In this document: positions 14,030 to 28,109 of the stretch, piece by piece
How the letters are laid out: every line of letters begins with the position of its first letter
How positions within the stretch are numbered: the stretch's first letter is position 1
Assembly: GCF_020882245.1 (NCBI RefSeq)
Contig: NC_083598.1
Location: 26,201,858 to 26,265,857 of the forward strand
Direction: 5' to 3'
DNA length: 64,000 nt
Source: Rhopalosiphum padi
Taxonomy: Eukaryota; Arthropoda; Insecta; Hemiptera; Aphididae
Made by a program: the position numbers and the translations under genes
Notes under the pieces: model-generated
Databases searched by the model: none
What the model was told of the DNA's origin: nothing
What the model saw: only the letters and a program-made list of their open reading frames with translations

Positions 14030-14960
14030 CACTATCCCACCGGTAAAAACGGTAAATTCAAAAACGCAGTCATATAATAGAAAATGGTGAATAGCGCTGA
14101 AAAGGATAGCCAGAAATGTGGCCGTACAAATGTATACATATTTATGTGTATACGGCCCTCGAGGACAAGGGTATATTACCAGCTATATAATGCCTGAAAT
14201 ATTATATATATATACAAATAGGTAAGTACTCTGATTTTGCTCAGAGGTCTCTCTCTCTCTCTCTATCTCTCGTGCACTTCTCCAACTCCCGCCCACGCTC
14301 ACATCTAGTCTGTTCTGCGCTATACTCGTATACCATTGTGTTATATAATACACGTTAACGTCTATACATATAATATACACACGCTGGTCTCGGAGTTTAA
14401 TAATAATCATTATATCTACGATCGTAGGTACCTATATAATGGAGTAATTGGGACATGCACGAGGAACACCGGTAGCGTCGTAGGCGGGGCCACGGTCAAC
14501 GCGTGTATAATATTATAGACGCCATCTCGGGGTACCTGTTAAAGCTAACAGTGCACCGGATTTATCGCCACCGTTTCGTTGATATAATATTATTGCATTA
14601 ATATGATACCAATCCCGCTGCTAACGTTATGTGTACAATACGTCCCATATTCGCGCTGTGCGGCGTCTGGCGGCGGATACCGTAGTCGTCCTCGTCTCGA
14701 GATATTATATTAATAGTATACCTACCTACCTACGAGTTTCCACGAAACCGCAACGCATCGCCCATACGTATAATAATATTATAGAGGTGTTATATAGACT
14801 GCGTGACTATTATCCGCCCGGAATGTCCGTTTTCTGAACGAGAAAACGTATACCTACGGGACGAAAATCGCATATCTATTTCTTGGTTTTTATGTTCCGG
14901 TCCGACAAAAACGATTCCCGGCAGACTGACCGTACGAATCGTTTCAATGTTTCTGCTGTA
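14030..14960. promoter_or_regulatory. CpG-rich block, about 0.9 kb, possible promoter region
   Basis: CG-rich sequence with several overlapping 60-90 codon frames on both strands, none convincing, as expected from few stops. It contains a perfect 9-bp hairpin at 14008-14028 edge, a GGCCGTA..TACGGCC inverted repeat near 14120-14157 and a TC microsatellite. This resembles a promoter or CpG-rich first-exon zone. Confidence 0.3.
14248..14270. repeat. (TC)n microsatellite
   Basis: CT repeats with one A interruption, inside the CpG-rich block. Confidence 0.9.
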
Positions 14961-14999
14961 TCGCGTGCTTGAACCCAAACACATAAATATAATTTCTGT

Positions 15000-17900
15000 C
15001 ATAAAATTTTCTATTGAAAATCAAAATCAACCAATAGCAATATCTATGAAAAAAAAAAAAAAAACAGTTTGAGTTCAAAAAATAACGGAGATACGACAAT
15101 TTCACATTACATTGACGACTTTTTAACGAACATTTAATTGAAATAAGATATAATAAATAATTAGCATGTGTATAAAAATACAATTATTTCGTACATTACA
15201 ATACAATATTATGTAACATATTAATATATTATATATTATAATAAAATGGTTTTCCTAGTTTAGATTTTTTCAATAAAATTTTTTCACAGGTAAATCACCG
15301 AATTTTATCTTGGGATTATATCTATTTCGAATTAATTGGTGTTTACTTTTCTAGTCAAAAACTCAATGATTTACAACAGTTTAAAATGTGCTTTAGTTTA
15401 CATAACTTTGTTATAATGTTTTATGTTCTCGAATAATTTTTTATATATAACTTTTTTTTTAATATCCTAAAAGCCTAAATGGAGCTAAAAATATTTGATT
15501 AATTTTATTTTCAAAATTGTATTCTTTATTAGTTATAAACATAAAACTTATTGTGAATATAATATGAATCATTAATATAATTCTTCTGAGTCTATCAGAT
15601 CCTATTTATTAGATTAAAAATAATTTTAATGATGACCTGTGTGTACACATAAAATATTTTAATAGTACGATATTGGACTATATTATTATGAAATAATGTT
15701 AACACTATACAATTTATAGGTAATAAAGTTTATTGTGTAATAAATATCAACAAAAACAACTTTACTATTACGAAAATTTATACTTCATCGAGTTTTTTCT
15801 GTGGATAGGTACCGATAAAATATTTGAATAATTTTAATTACCCTATTAACATGTACAGTGTGTATACTATACATATATCAGTGATATCAATTACGAATGT
15901 ATGACGAAAGTTTCCTACATCGATGAGCTATTACTCAATATACATTGTTTAACTATAAACTTTGTAAAAATACGTATTGGATGATTTTACTTCAGTTTCC
16001 AAATAATAATTTTTGATAAATTATCCATTAAAATACTGCATACTGTATTAATTATATATTTTAGACTTTAGGTATATATGTAAAATAAGCACAGATTACA
16101 ATTACTAAATTGCATGTGAATAAAAATACCAATTTAAATAAATATTAAATATCAAATGTTTAAGAGCTACATGTTTTAATTTATAAATTATAAGTTATAA
16201 CTATTATATTTCTACGAATGCTACTCATACTCGGGATATATTGGACAATATTTAAATAATAATTATTAATTTATTACGAATTTACATATAATATTATACA
16301 ACGATAGATAATTATCTGGAAATCGCAATATTAATTATAATAATAACATATTTAATAATATTGTTGAAAGATTTAATTTGAAGATTAAAAAAAATAATGT
16401 ATATTGAAGACTTGAAGTATCTGTTCAGCACTTGTGTCGTATTTGTATGATATATAAAAAAAAACAGAAAAAAATTATGATCGAAGAGCTTATAGCAAAA
16501 ACAAATATGAACCTATATGTATTGAATTATGATTGAATGGTATAGATAACACCCTACCCTAATTTACGTAGATTCGTGAAATAAAAAAAGATTCAAATGG
16601 CACTTCTATATGAAATAACTATGATTAATGCAACGTTCGAATGCAAAAAATGATGAATTTATTTTAAATGCTTTATTACTGTATAAATTTAGTTAAATAA
16701 TTCATTATTGGATGACTTGCGTCATCAACATGCTGCATTTTTGTACTCAATAATCAACGGTGATAAGTAAACATTTTCATTTTGAATACATTTCGAGTAA
16801 AAAAAAAAAAAAAAAATGTTTATTACAAAAAGACCATTATCAAAATGTCTATGTGTAATGTGTATACTATCGAATAAATACAATATAATGTATACAATAA
16901 AGGTGATGAAGCATTAAAACTATGCTTTAATAAAAGTAATTAATGTGAACTAAAAAAGAACCACATGTAACGCGTTCTAATTACTACTATAATACATATA
17001 CATATTATACATATATAACATATTTTCAGCACCACACACCTTTTTTCGATTATACTATTCTCACTCATATAAAAGATAATAATAATTTTCATTAGCATGT
17101 AAACGGTTTTTTTATTAATTTTAAATTAGCCTAAAATCAATTTGCATACTATTTTAATAACCATGATTAAAACTTGACCTAAGCTAAATAATTAAAAATT
17201 ATACATTTTTGTAAAAACTATATTAACGGACATGATAATATAAATAATAATTGTATAATATTATTCATTTGAAATAAATATTTACTTAAAAAAAGTTTTC
17301 AAATGTATTGTATATATTTTCATTTCTCATTAAAAAAATAATATTTAAAACTATTAAATCAAATTTCATGTAATTTAGCTGAATAAAGTCAAATTATTTG
17401 AATTAAAAATGCAACTTATTACGATAACTACACTAAATTAATACATTTAATTAAACTATTATTAAACTAACACGATTTGAAAATATTATATATTTTTAAT
17501 TATACGTAAGTACTTACGTATTTCTTATTTTATCACTTGCGTATGCGAAAGTTAATCAAAAGTTAATTTTATAATTTAATTGTGTAACATTTGTTAATTT
17601 CTTAAGCTAATAACTAAAACCATAAATTATAAAAAAAAACCAGTAACTTTAGTTTATTTCCACTATTTAAGTAGAAATATTAATATAAAATTAAAAATAA
17701 CCAAAAATTCAGAACTAAATATATGTATTAATGCTATCACATTTCAAACAAATTTTAATTTTTCAATCAATTCTTTTATTTGGGCGCCAATATTTTCAAT
17801 CTTGTCAAAATTGTTTAAATATCTATAAATAATTACTTAGTCACAAATGATGACTAAAATTAAATACCCACATGAATTTTCATTTTTATTTAATCTTAAA

Positions 17901-18480
17901 AATTTTAAATTTCATGTTTTCATCAATATATGTGCTTTAATAAACAGTTCGTTAAAAATTATACTTCAGTCACGTTTTTAAATTTTAAACATCAGGACAC
18001 TTCTAAAATATAATTTTCTTTCGAAACATAATTTTCTCTCCAACGGCCTAAATGAAACATTTGATTATTCTACCACGGGAATTAGTATTCTTGTAATTCA
18101 TAAGTTCATAGTTGCATAATTTAAAATTTTTCACAACTATTATTAGATATAAAATCAACATTTTTAATAGCTATAGATTTATTATAATAATTAAAAAGAT
18201 TTATACGATTAATTATAATATTAATTATTATGGGTAGGTTAGATAATAATATTGTTTCATATTAAATATTTGCGTTGTAAATGGTTAGTGTAGTTAGTTT
18301 TAAATATTACGTGTTTTTATTATATTATTAATACCTATTCCAAATGTTAAACTATTGATCTAATGAGATATTTATTTGAAATTTTGCAGTTATCAAATCC
18401 GATTATTGTTGATCAAAACCATTTTTTTGTTAATCGTCCACATAATTAACATTTATTATTAATGATTTTCGACTTACATA
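15000..18480. other. AT-rich DNA without a supported gene
   Basis: No credible frame, repeat family or RNA gene seen. Confidence 0.6.
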
Positions 18481-18588
18481 GTTATAGGTTACAGGTTTCG
18501 TGAAGCTTCAAATCCCGGTAAATTTATCCCATCCAAGACCTAAGTCTTTCACGGCTAGTTGGTGAATATTTGTTGATTAAAATTGCAG

Positions 18589-19032
18589 TCTCCAATGCAC
18601 ATGACCGACAGAGTGCAAAATAATGACCACCGACGCCAACCGCGGCGATTCTCGAAAATCACTTCCCGTGCGCTATTCAAAACACCTAACAGAGGTCAGT
18701 CAATCGTCACAATTTATTGTCTATAATCTGACGTATTGCAAGTAAATAGAAAACAATATCCATTAATTTGGCTGTAGTAAAACACCATCCATAAGCCGCC
18801 TACAGGTGTTGGCCGATGCATCAAAAGGGACGTAGCACAATTTCCTCCAAATACTTATAAACTAATTGAAGCAGTCGAAACAGGCAGGTCGATTGGTCCC
18901 AATAGTGGCCACGGCAATCATAAACAAATCGATTTCTTAAAATCTGTGTTAACTGACCAAATCATTACAATAATTCTATGTTTACACGAAACAAACCAAA
19001 AGCGAAGATATATTTTTTTTTTAATTGCTTAA
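18589..19032 (+). CDS. Unrecognised basic protein, two exons (108 aa from first ATG)
   Basis: Exon 1 runs 18589-18694 (acceptor AAATTGCAG before it, donor GTCAGT after it). Exon 2 runs 18806-19032 (acceptor CCTACAG) to TAA. Exon 1 has one open frame and ends one base into a codon; exon 2 supplies the other two, so the join is in phase (AGA G|GT GTT). The first ATG is 18595, which may be the start; if so the CAG at 18588 would simply splice a 5' UTR. Exon 1 is Arg-rich (RRQPRRFSKITSRALFKTPN). Exon 2 includes KRDVAQFPPNTYKLIEAVE and SIGPNSGHGNHKQIDFLKS, then a less convincing AT-rich tail ending FFLIA. The segment is clearly richer in GC than its surroundings. No domain is recognised; the final exon could end at a splice site I missed. 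Confidence 0.45.
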
Positions 19033-19338
19033 GCACATAAAATAGCAAATAGGTACACATTAAAAATGTAATAATATTTACGAATGTTATATTGAAATGG
19101 TTTGTAATGATCCACGACATATTTTAACATTATACTTATACACCAATGAATAAACATCCTAACATGGATAATATAATAGTACGCCAATTCTGTCTGTCTA
19201 TGGATCTCCAAGAAGTATTTAATATATAACCAGTAGGCACTAAACAGCTTAATATATTATTTTAAAACGTTATAAAAAAATAAAAATTAATCATTGTTTT
19301 AAAAAATTGTCTATTACTTATTTAGTAATAAGTTTTAA

Positions 19339-19485
19339 CTAATATATATACAGTATAAACATATGAAATTGAAAAGTATATGGCCCTTTAAGTACGCCAC
19401 GGACTTCAGCTATATACGACAAAATTTGAAAAGTTTTACTGGAAAGGCCACTTATTTTTACTGTTCGACTAAATTTACGCGCCAT
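19339..19485 (-). CDS. Small reading frame, 48 aa
   Basis: ATG at 19485 to TAG. The first 40 residues (MARKFSRTVKISGLSSKTF, then ILSYIAEVRGVLKGPYTFQ) look coding, the last eight are AT-driven. A donor-like GTACTT lies inside. It lies about 300 bp downstream of the two-exon gene on the other strand. Confidence 0.17.
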   Translation of the reverse strand: MARKFSRTVKISGLSSKTFQILSYIAEVRGVLKGPYTFQFHMFILYIY

Positions 19486-19499
19486 TAGTTACGAATATT

Positions 19500-22400
19500 A
19501 CTTATTACTGAAATTTCTGTTGCGTATAATAGAAATGAGTTAATAAATACAATTTCTAATAATGACTTTTATTTAATGATAAATGATAATATTAAGTACT
19601 TATACGAGCGCAGCACTTGTCAGTTATACCCACATTAACCAAAAATTAGTGTTGTAAGTGTTGTACGATCATAGCAATAATATTCCTGTATTTTAATGGT
19701 TATAAACCAATATTAAGCAATGCATTACTTTTCACATTAAACACACTCGGTGTATTATTGTGTGTTTAAACACTGCAATATGGTTCAATTGACAAACAAA
19801 ACTTCTACGACCTTTACGCAAAAACCATACAGATAAACAGGTTATTTATCTTGTACTGTTGACAAACTTCACTTACCTAAATACTATACGAATACATGCT
19901 GATTCCTTATTGATACTCGTTAAGTGGTAATATTTTCAATGTGTAACAGCTAATAATTAATATTGTTTACACAACAAGGATAGATTTTATTTTTCATATC
20001 TATGAACTGTAAATTACGCATTATCATATATAACCAAGCGTTATTGTCCACATTCGAATATTTGTTTGATTCTTCATTTCAAGTAAATAGGCATGCGTTT
20101 TGTATATTTATTATTAAAACGACCTTCGTGTTTAGCTTTTAAAAGATAAATTGGTCAGTCACAAAATAAAAATTAAAAATATAAAATAATTATGGAATAT
20201 ATTTAATTTTGCTATATTCTTATATAAATAATTTAAGTCCCCATTTTTTTTTTATTATTATGTTGTAAAATCACCTAACTGTATTTGTTTTTCGGGTTTT
20301 TCCGTTATTTCTAATTAAATTTTAAAACTTCCCCAAGTAACCCGCCTGATAAAAACTACAAACAATATTTATATTGAATTTTACAGGTTTTCACGTCTAA
20401 TCTTAATTTATATAATGAAATAAACGATGGCACGATCTATTGATAAAAAAACATATACATAGTTATACAATTTAAATTATTATTTAAAAAAAATCTATTC
20501 TGAGAGGAAATGCCTTTCATCACACAAGTTAAAGAGAAAATTATTAATTAAAAATATTTCGTAAAATCTAAAACCAATTAAACAATATGATACAAATATT
20601 GTGTGTACAAAAAACATAGTTCAACCATATTCAAGCTTTTTAGGCAATAAAATATATTAGTATAATACACATCGAAGTTAGGTAGGAAACGAAGTTATGA
20701 GCCCGAATACTTATAACAAATATAGAAATTATTTATTAAGGGAAATTAAAAATTAAAAATAGACATTGAGTGCTTATACTATAATAGTATTAGTAGGAAG
20801 AAAAAGTGTCTTAGTTTTTGAAAGTAATGGCAAATCATTTATTAAAAATATAATTTTAAACGGAGCATATTGGTTACGAAAAATCGCTTAATTACATTTT
20901 TTTCACACATATTCTGGTTTTTCACAACTTGATCCTGTAAATTAACCATGTCCCTTCTCGTATGGTATTTTATAACTAATATTGCTAGTTTCTAATTTTA
21001 AAGTTTCTGTTGTTATTTTTGAAAACAATGATTTTATTTTCAAAAAAATCTTAACCGTCTAAAAAAAAAGTAATTAATAACAATATAAATTTATTATAAA
21101 ATGTATATAATTTACATTATGAATTACCTAATTTTCAATTTATTACATATCTATCGGTGAGGGGTCATTTTAGTTATAGGTACCATAGTTCATATTGAAT
21201 AAAATAAATAGTTCAGTTTACATAATTCTAAGTATTCATAGTTAACAATTCTCAGATATAAATTCAAATATCCTAGTAAGTTTTAAAAAAAATATATTTA
21301 ACATTTAAATATGATACGTCATAACGTACGAATTCCAGTAATTGGTAATTAGTGACGACTTTTCACGATAACATTTTAAACTTTTTTTTTGTGTTAGAAA
21401 ACAAAATGAGTTATTCCATTCAAATATTGTTATAATATTGGAGAGTTTTAATGCAAAAAATTCAAAAAAATCCAACATTAAGTTTGCATTTAATTTAAAC
21501 CACGCATTTGTTATGTGTCAGCTCTATAAATTGTTGTCAGTATGTATAAAGCACGCAATATACTTCATGGGTGAGATAAGAATCTATTTACTAATGTTTT
21601 AAACGTATTGCCGAACAATAAAGTCATTTCAATAAAAGGTTTCATATATTTTATGAATTTTTATTTGAAAAGTAAATAAAAAATAGCAATACATAGCATT
21701 GTGACCAACTATTTATAAGGGTTATTTCGTAAAAATATAATTCTTGAAACAAAAACAAATTAACGCCGAAGAGTAAATCAACACATATAGTATGTACATA
21801 TAATATGTACATACATATTTTAAACACCTGATGTTTAAAGGAGCGCCGTATGTATACATTACATGATTATATTGTTTAAAACATTAAATAACGTGTAACT
21901 TATAACACACATCTTTGATAAATACTATTAATATTTTATTTTAAAGCACAATTACAAAATTTAAACATATTTAAATATTAGTATAAATCAATTATGATTA
22001 ATTAAATAATTCTTGTTTAAACTTAAATTTGTTTTAAGCAAATCATAAATTTTTAGTATAAATTTAGATAATAAGTAGTGTGTAATAGAAATGCTATGTA
22101 CCCATAAATAAAATTAATTTTAAACTATACTACAGCAGTTAATTTTTATAATAGTGTTAACAAATAAAGTAGTACAAAAAAATACTTACTACAAATTTTT
22201 GTATTCTATATTTATTTTAAAATATTAATATTCAAAAAAATTAAAAAGCCACATAAATACTAGTTTTTTTTCTAAATTCTAGAAATCTTAAACATATTTT
22301 TATTTACAAATACCTAATCACCTTAATAAATGTATTTTATATTTTATTGAAAAAAAAACTTAAAAAAAATGTACTAATTTATTAATTTGTTTAAATAAAC

Positions 22401-25400
22401 ACAGTTTTTAATACAGAAATGTCCTAAATGAAAATCGACTTTTTGGAAAAATAAATAATACTTTAAAAATAAAATAAAAATAATTCTTTTAATTTATCAA
22501 TAATAGAACGATTTTGCTGCAGACCAAAATTAATCAACATTTGTTATACATGTTGGAGTTTTATATTTATTATTTTACACGCCATTAACACTGGTTTACT
22601 TTTGACAGAATGTTATAGTTAACGAATTACAACCATTAGCGTATGGTAAAATAATTTTATATTCTTTAGTATATTCGTAATCAGATACCATTACCAATAC
22701 GTCACACAATTAGGATACAATTTAAATGTATTGATTACAATGAATAAGCATTGTTCTCTTTTGCTTTAAGAATAAAATTGTACAATGATTTATTTTTGGC
22801 AAATTATATGCTAAATGTACATACTATAACACATTAAAACTTATTTTAAACCTAATTATACTGTTAACCTACAATGTCGAGACAAACAATATACCTCTTG
22901 GCTTTTAGAATTAAAAGATACAATGTTATTTTTTTAGAACTTGCATAAATTTAGAATATTAAACAAAATGAACAATGAAAAATAATTACTATAATCAAAC
23001 ATTTTGTTGGTTTTATTTCAAGCAGGAATTAAAAACATGATATTAATTTTGTATTTATTACATATTATTAAAAACTTTAAAGTTTTAAATTTATTATTTG
23101 TATACCTACATTAATTTAAAATAAGACATGTCGCATGTCAATGTTTCAATATTAAACTTTTACTATTTATTTACGAATACGATTCGAACTAATGCAAACA
23201 TACAGCAAATTATGATACAAACACCAACTTCCAAAAACTTTAAATGAAATTTTCATAATTTCAAAAAAATTAGTCAATGCATTTTTCAAATTTATAAATG
23301 AAACAAATCTTTGTCAACTAGTTTAATATAATTTTGAATAATTTACATTTTATAGTTGTATTGGCTAATACTTTTACCGTTGATAATTGAAAAATTAAAA
23401 TATAAAGATCGCAATCGTAATCAGTTATACAGAAAAATGCCTTCATGGCAAAAAATTTTTATGATGAAAAAAAATAGTGCTAAAGAATTTATATTTGGTT
23501 ATTGATTAATTTTAATTCAATACAAAATATTCACGCCTCAGTGACGTATTTGAGTGAGTGTTTCCATTAACCAGAAGCTCAATCAATTTGTTTATAAATA
23601 TATTAAATATATATATATATATTATAAATTAATGTAAGAACAAAATATTTTGAAAATGATATAATATATCTAAATTAATTACTAAAATCTAATCTAATTT
23701 TCAAAATTCCAAATATCATTATATTAAAATATGAAAATGAGTGAGTACTTTAATGAATCGACTTGCATAGGTAGTTTATAAGCAATATTGCAATAATAAT
23801 ATGGACTGAGGCCAAAAAAAATTAAACTGTAGTGACAAACTAATGTAGTTACATTTGTATGGCATACATTATAATAATATGTACCTAGTCCAAATTTATA
23901 ACTGCTGATAGTTACACTTTTTATTCATTGGTACACAAAATTAAAATCTATATAAATGTTATTTTTTTATTTTACACAGCAAGTGGGCAGTTATATATTA
24001 TAGCAAATATTATGATATAACATTATCGATAATTCCTTAAAAGAAAATGGTTGTAAATTTAATTATCTATCGACGCGAAAAGTATAATTTAATTACCAAC
24101 AATTATTACTATTAACTTGGTAAAAAACTGTGATTTATCAACTAGTCGAAATTGAATCTTACTATTTATGTATCACTAAGAAAAAAAATTACTAAATCTG
24201 AGAATCAACTAAATGCTTCGAAAAAACGTTAACTGAAAGATGTATATACATGAGTTATGCATTTATATTGAAGTACATATGTATGTAAGTTTAATTTATT
24301 TAAAACAAATGGAACATCCTGGGAAATTGGAAGAAAAGCTTGGAAATTTAAATTGAAATATATCTACCTGACTAGGATTACACTTCTTTATCAATAATTT
24401 GTTGGATTTACTTAGGAAATATTATGGATATATTAAAAAATATTTAAAAATATAAATAAAATTTCTTTCAAAAAATAAAATAAATACAATTATACCTGTA
24501 TAAAATAATTATAGTACTGGAACGTGATTAGTATTTAATGCGACTATGAGTGTAAGAGTGCTGTTAGTAAGACCACACAAAGTAGTCTCAATGTACTATT
24601 GTCAAATTATGTAAATTCAATAATATATCATCACCAAACGAAGGCGATGTAGGCCCAGCAAGAAATTTCAAAAGACTTAATTACAATACATAATTATTAC
24701 AAAAACAAACGTTTGAAATGAAGGTGAAATAAACCTAAAAATCCATTGAACTGTATAACTGCTTAAATTATCTTCTTAAATAATATACTAATGCATAGTA
24801 CAAGAATATTTTTAATAAATTTATGAATTTTTTATTTTTTTTTTATTAAAAAATATATAATTTTAAGTTAAATTTAAGATGGGAAACAGGGTTTTAATGA
24901 CTTTATGGATAAATTGAAAAGGTTTAAAAAAAATGTCTGAAAATAAACATTTTTTGACAAAATATAAAATAGTATTATTATTATTAATTTATCACGTTTA
25001 TGATTATTATGCTTATGTAGGTATTCTTTTGTAATAGAATTGATTTAATATAAAGATCTTTTTAAACATTTATTATATAATATTACAAACCTTAATTAAT
25101 ATGTGAACCACTGGACAACCATATCTGACTGTATATTATAATATTATAAAATATGTGATAGATATATAATTATAATAATGAAAATTCGTGTAATGACAAG
25201 TTACTATCTGAAATATAATATACACTCAAATATTTTTTTTATCTGTTGACTTTTTAATTTTTAAATCATATATTTCTCCAATTTTTTTCAATTAAAAATC
25301 CTAATAATTAATTGTTTAGCCTCACTCCATAAATACTTTTCATTGAAAGTACTTATTTTATGAGATTCATTGACTATATTCATTATACAGTTTTAAACTA

Positions 25401-27300
25401 TTAGAAGTATATGTTATACATATTTTAAATTAAAAATATGTTTTCATATATTATACCTTAATCTAAAAAAACGTATTTTGTTTTTGTCATTAAATATATA
25501 ATATCACAGATCACAAATTAAAAACACTCACCTAATAATCAAAATGAATACATAATATATTATATGTTTATGAATATCTTAAATTATACATCTTAAGTTA
25601 AACTTTTAACATTGGTGTAACCAAAATATTAATATGAATGTATTTGACGTGTTAAATAATTAGAGTAAATTTTGATTTTTTAAATAAAAAGTAATTAATC
25701 ATGATGCTCTAGTCATATTTTATATAGAGAATAATATATCCATTTATTAAAAGAAATATGTGAACATAACAATTAATAAGTTAATTTATGGAAAACAATA
25801 TTGTTGAAGTCACTTATTGTTATACTTACATTTTTAATTCACTTGTACAGCATAATATATTAAGTTGGATAAATTTTAGGTTTTATGAACATACTTATAG
25901 TTAAACGTTTATCGATAACCTTTCTTTTTATACAATAATAGAATCAATTATTGAACACGTTTAAGTGCATGAACCTTCTTGATAACGTACAATACACAAA
26001 TAAATGCTACAAAAAAAAAAATAATATATATATAAATTATATAATAAATTTAAATTCGCTTTCATTTGTAAGTAAATAGACATTTCTGCAGTGTATAGAA
26101 ACATTTAGGTACTATATTATGAGTACACGATTTCATAAAGTTTCTTGTTAAATTGTAAAATTTTAGGTGGATAATATAATTTAATTATTTATTTTATCTA
26201 ACATAGATAGTTTTATGTCACACTAAAATGTATTTATTTTAAATCTTGAATTTAGACATTTAACAGTTTTTAATTAAAATATTCACTTCTATGACGAGTT
26301 GAAGACTACTAACATTATATTTTTAGTATAAAACGATTTATTAAATTAAATTATATTTTTTTTGTTATTATAACCTTACGAGTTACAGTATAAATATAAT
26401 CTTTTTCGGATAAGATATATTTAATGAGGGTGGTTGGATTTAATGGATATATAATTAATTGATGCAATAAATAATTAATTAAATAATTTTTCAATCTAAT
26501 TATATAACAGCAAAAAAGTATATATAAGTAATAAAATGTCATATAACAAAAGTATCTAATTAGTTGGTTATTTATTATAAATTTACCATTTTTTTCTTTT
26601 TTTTAATTGAACCGCTAAAATGATAAAATTAAGGTCTTTGTGTCACTAAAAACTTCAAATTCTAGTTTATTACAACCTTTTTTTATGTATAAAAAAAGGT
26701 CGATTAAATTTTACATTGTATACAAATATTTCACAATGATCTTTAAAAGGTATAATTATATTGTTTTGTTAAAATATTCTAATAAAAAAATAAAATTCTC
26801 CAACATTTTTGATTTAATAACCAAGGCACTGTTTATGTTATCGACACAATTAATATTCTTACTATGGAAAGTAAACTAAAAATCAATTATTATAATATTT
26901 TATCGAAGCCACGAAAATATAACGGAAGAGGCTATAAAAAATTAATAATTGTGACAAAATTCCGTGTGTCTGGTGTAAGCACGTTTTTCATTAGATTTCA
27001 TTTTGTCGTTGTCGTATAATCGTATATGATCAAAATACTATATGTATGTTAATAATAAAATGTAAACAATCTTTTTGACAACAAATAATAATAAAAAAAA
27101 ACAATTAAAGCGTTATGCTAAACATTATCGGGTTTTTTATTCGCAACGACCAAAATATTACACTGATAAAATGTACGTTCAATTATTTGTAAAAACTCGC
27201 TACTACCTAATTATAATATTATATTATATACATTTGTTACTTACCAATTGGTTGTCGGATTTCTCGTCTTGCGAGAGATTAGTCCAAAATTAAGATGACA
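19500..27300. other. AT-rich DNA without a supported gene
   Basis: The longest gene-free block. It holds one palindrome (21.79 kb). Frames at 26351-26879 and 27075-27293 are Lys/Ile/Tyr-rich and fit base composition. Confidence 0.55.
21790..21814. repeat. 25-bp palindrome with TATGTACATA core
   Basis: Arms GTATGTACATAT and ATATGTACATAC around one base. Confidence 0.85.
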
Positions 27301-27419
27301 ATAAACGATACGTGTTGTCAATTTCTCGGAAATTCACAATAGGTTTTAGAAATATTTATATATATATTTTTTTTTTAATACAATGTACAATATTTTTGAT
27401 ATTTTTTTTTTTCTTAGAT

Positions 27420-27665
27420 TCGCACGTGGTTATCGGCCGAGTGGTAAAAGAAAATTTCGAAAAGACGACGAGACGAAAAACCGCTATACGACGACTGCGA
27501 CGACGACGGCCGAGCAAAAACCGCACGCGGTGCCCGACGTTAAAACGAACTGAACTCGTCTCTCGCGCGACCGGCCCACCCGCACGCATACGATACCGAA
27601 TTTATGAGCGCCGCCAGTAACGCGCAACTCGTCCTTGTCGACGAAAATCACACACGTGCGCCGAT

Positions 27666-27696
<31 letters not shown>

Positions 27697-27765
27697 AAAC
27701 GAAAAGTTAGGCGGTGGACCGATGACGGGCGAACGGTGATCATTGTCGTGCGTAAACTTGGCCAT
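27420..27765. promoter_or_regulatory. CpG-rich island with CCG repeat
   Basis: Dense CG dinucleotides and a (CCG)n tract at 27666-27695. A T-rich acceptor-like sequence ending TTCTTAG precedes it at about 27418. On plus, ATG at 27604 opens 66 codons with a Pro10 run then KRKVRRWTDDGR; on minus the same tract reads poly-Arg or poly-Gly. Neither reading is secure. It may be the first exon or promoter of a gene; the minus-strand exon at 27965-28099 lies 200 bp away. Confidence 0.3.
27666..27695. repeat. (CCG)n microsatellite
   Basis: Ten units; Pro run if translated on plus. Confidence 0.95.
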
Positions 27766-27838
27766 TTTGTAATAGTTAAATTGTATTCAGAACTATGCGT
27801 ATAGGTACTATGCGTAAATCGATCGCATGTGGTAAAAG

Positions 27839-27861
27839 AAAATAAATAAATAAATAAATAA
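27839..27861. repeat. (AAAT)n microsatellite
   Basis: About five to six AATA units. Confidence 0.9.
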
Positions 27862-27964
27862 TCGGTTAGATCCACGTGTGTGTTGATTATTGTTATTGTC
27901 GTTTTATAACAAATATATAAAATCGTCATAAGCATTTATGATTACAATATCTAACGTGATATAC

Positions 27965-28099
27965 CTGATCAATTTGTCTACTGGTGATGATCACCTCTGT
28001 GATGCCTAAAGACTGGGCCGAATTATGAGGAGAGTGACGACCGGTATCGCGCTTTGAGTGCCAAATCTCGATTGGCCCATCAAATTTCATATTTTCATC
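27965..28099 (-). CDS. Internal coding exon of 45 codons, gene not recognised
   Basis: On the minus strand the exon is preceded by TTTTTGTGTAG and followed by GTATAT after GATCAG. It is exactly 135 bp, phase 0 at both ends. Only one of three frames is open; the other two hit TGA within four codons. The peptide includes DENMKFDGPIEIWHSKR, DTGRHSPHNSAQS and LGITEVIITSRQIDQ: hydrophilic, with Ser/His-rich SPHNS, like a cytoplasmic linker. GC content is much higher than the flanks. No neighbouring exon on the same strand could be found with confidence, so the rest of the gene lies across long introns, partly outside what I can resolve. The CpG-rich block at 27.42-27.76 kb lies just downstream in transcript direction. 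Confidence 0.55.
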
Positions 28100-28109
28100 C
28101 TACACAAAA

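Noticed and set aside
14183..15183. Several 60-89 codon frames
   Set aside because: Frames overlap on both strands in low-stop DNA and include microsatellite translation (RERERE).
27312..27935. Arg-, Pro- and Gly-run frames over the CCG repeat
   Set aside because: Homopolymer runs come from a (CCG)n repeat in three frames; only a 5'-exon reading from 27604 remains possible.
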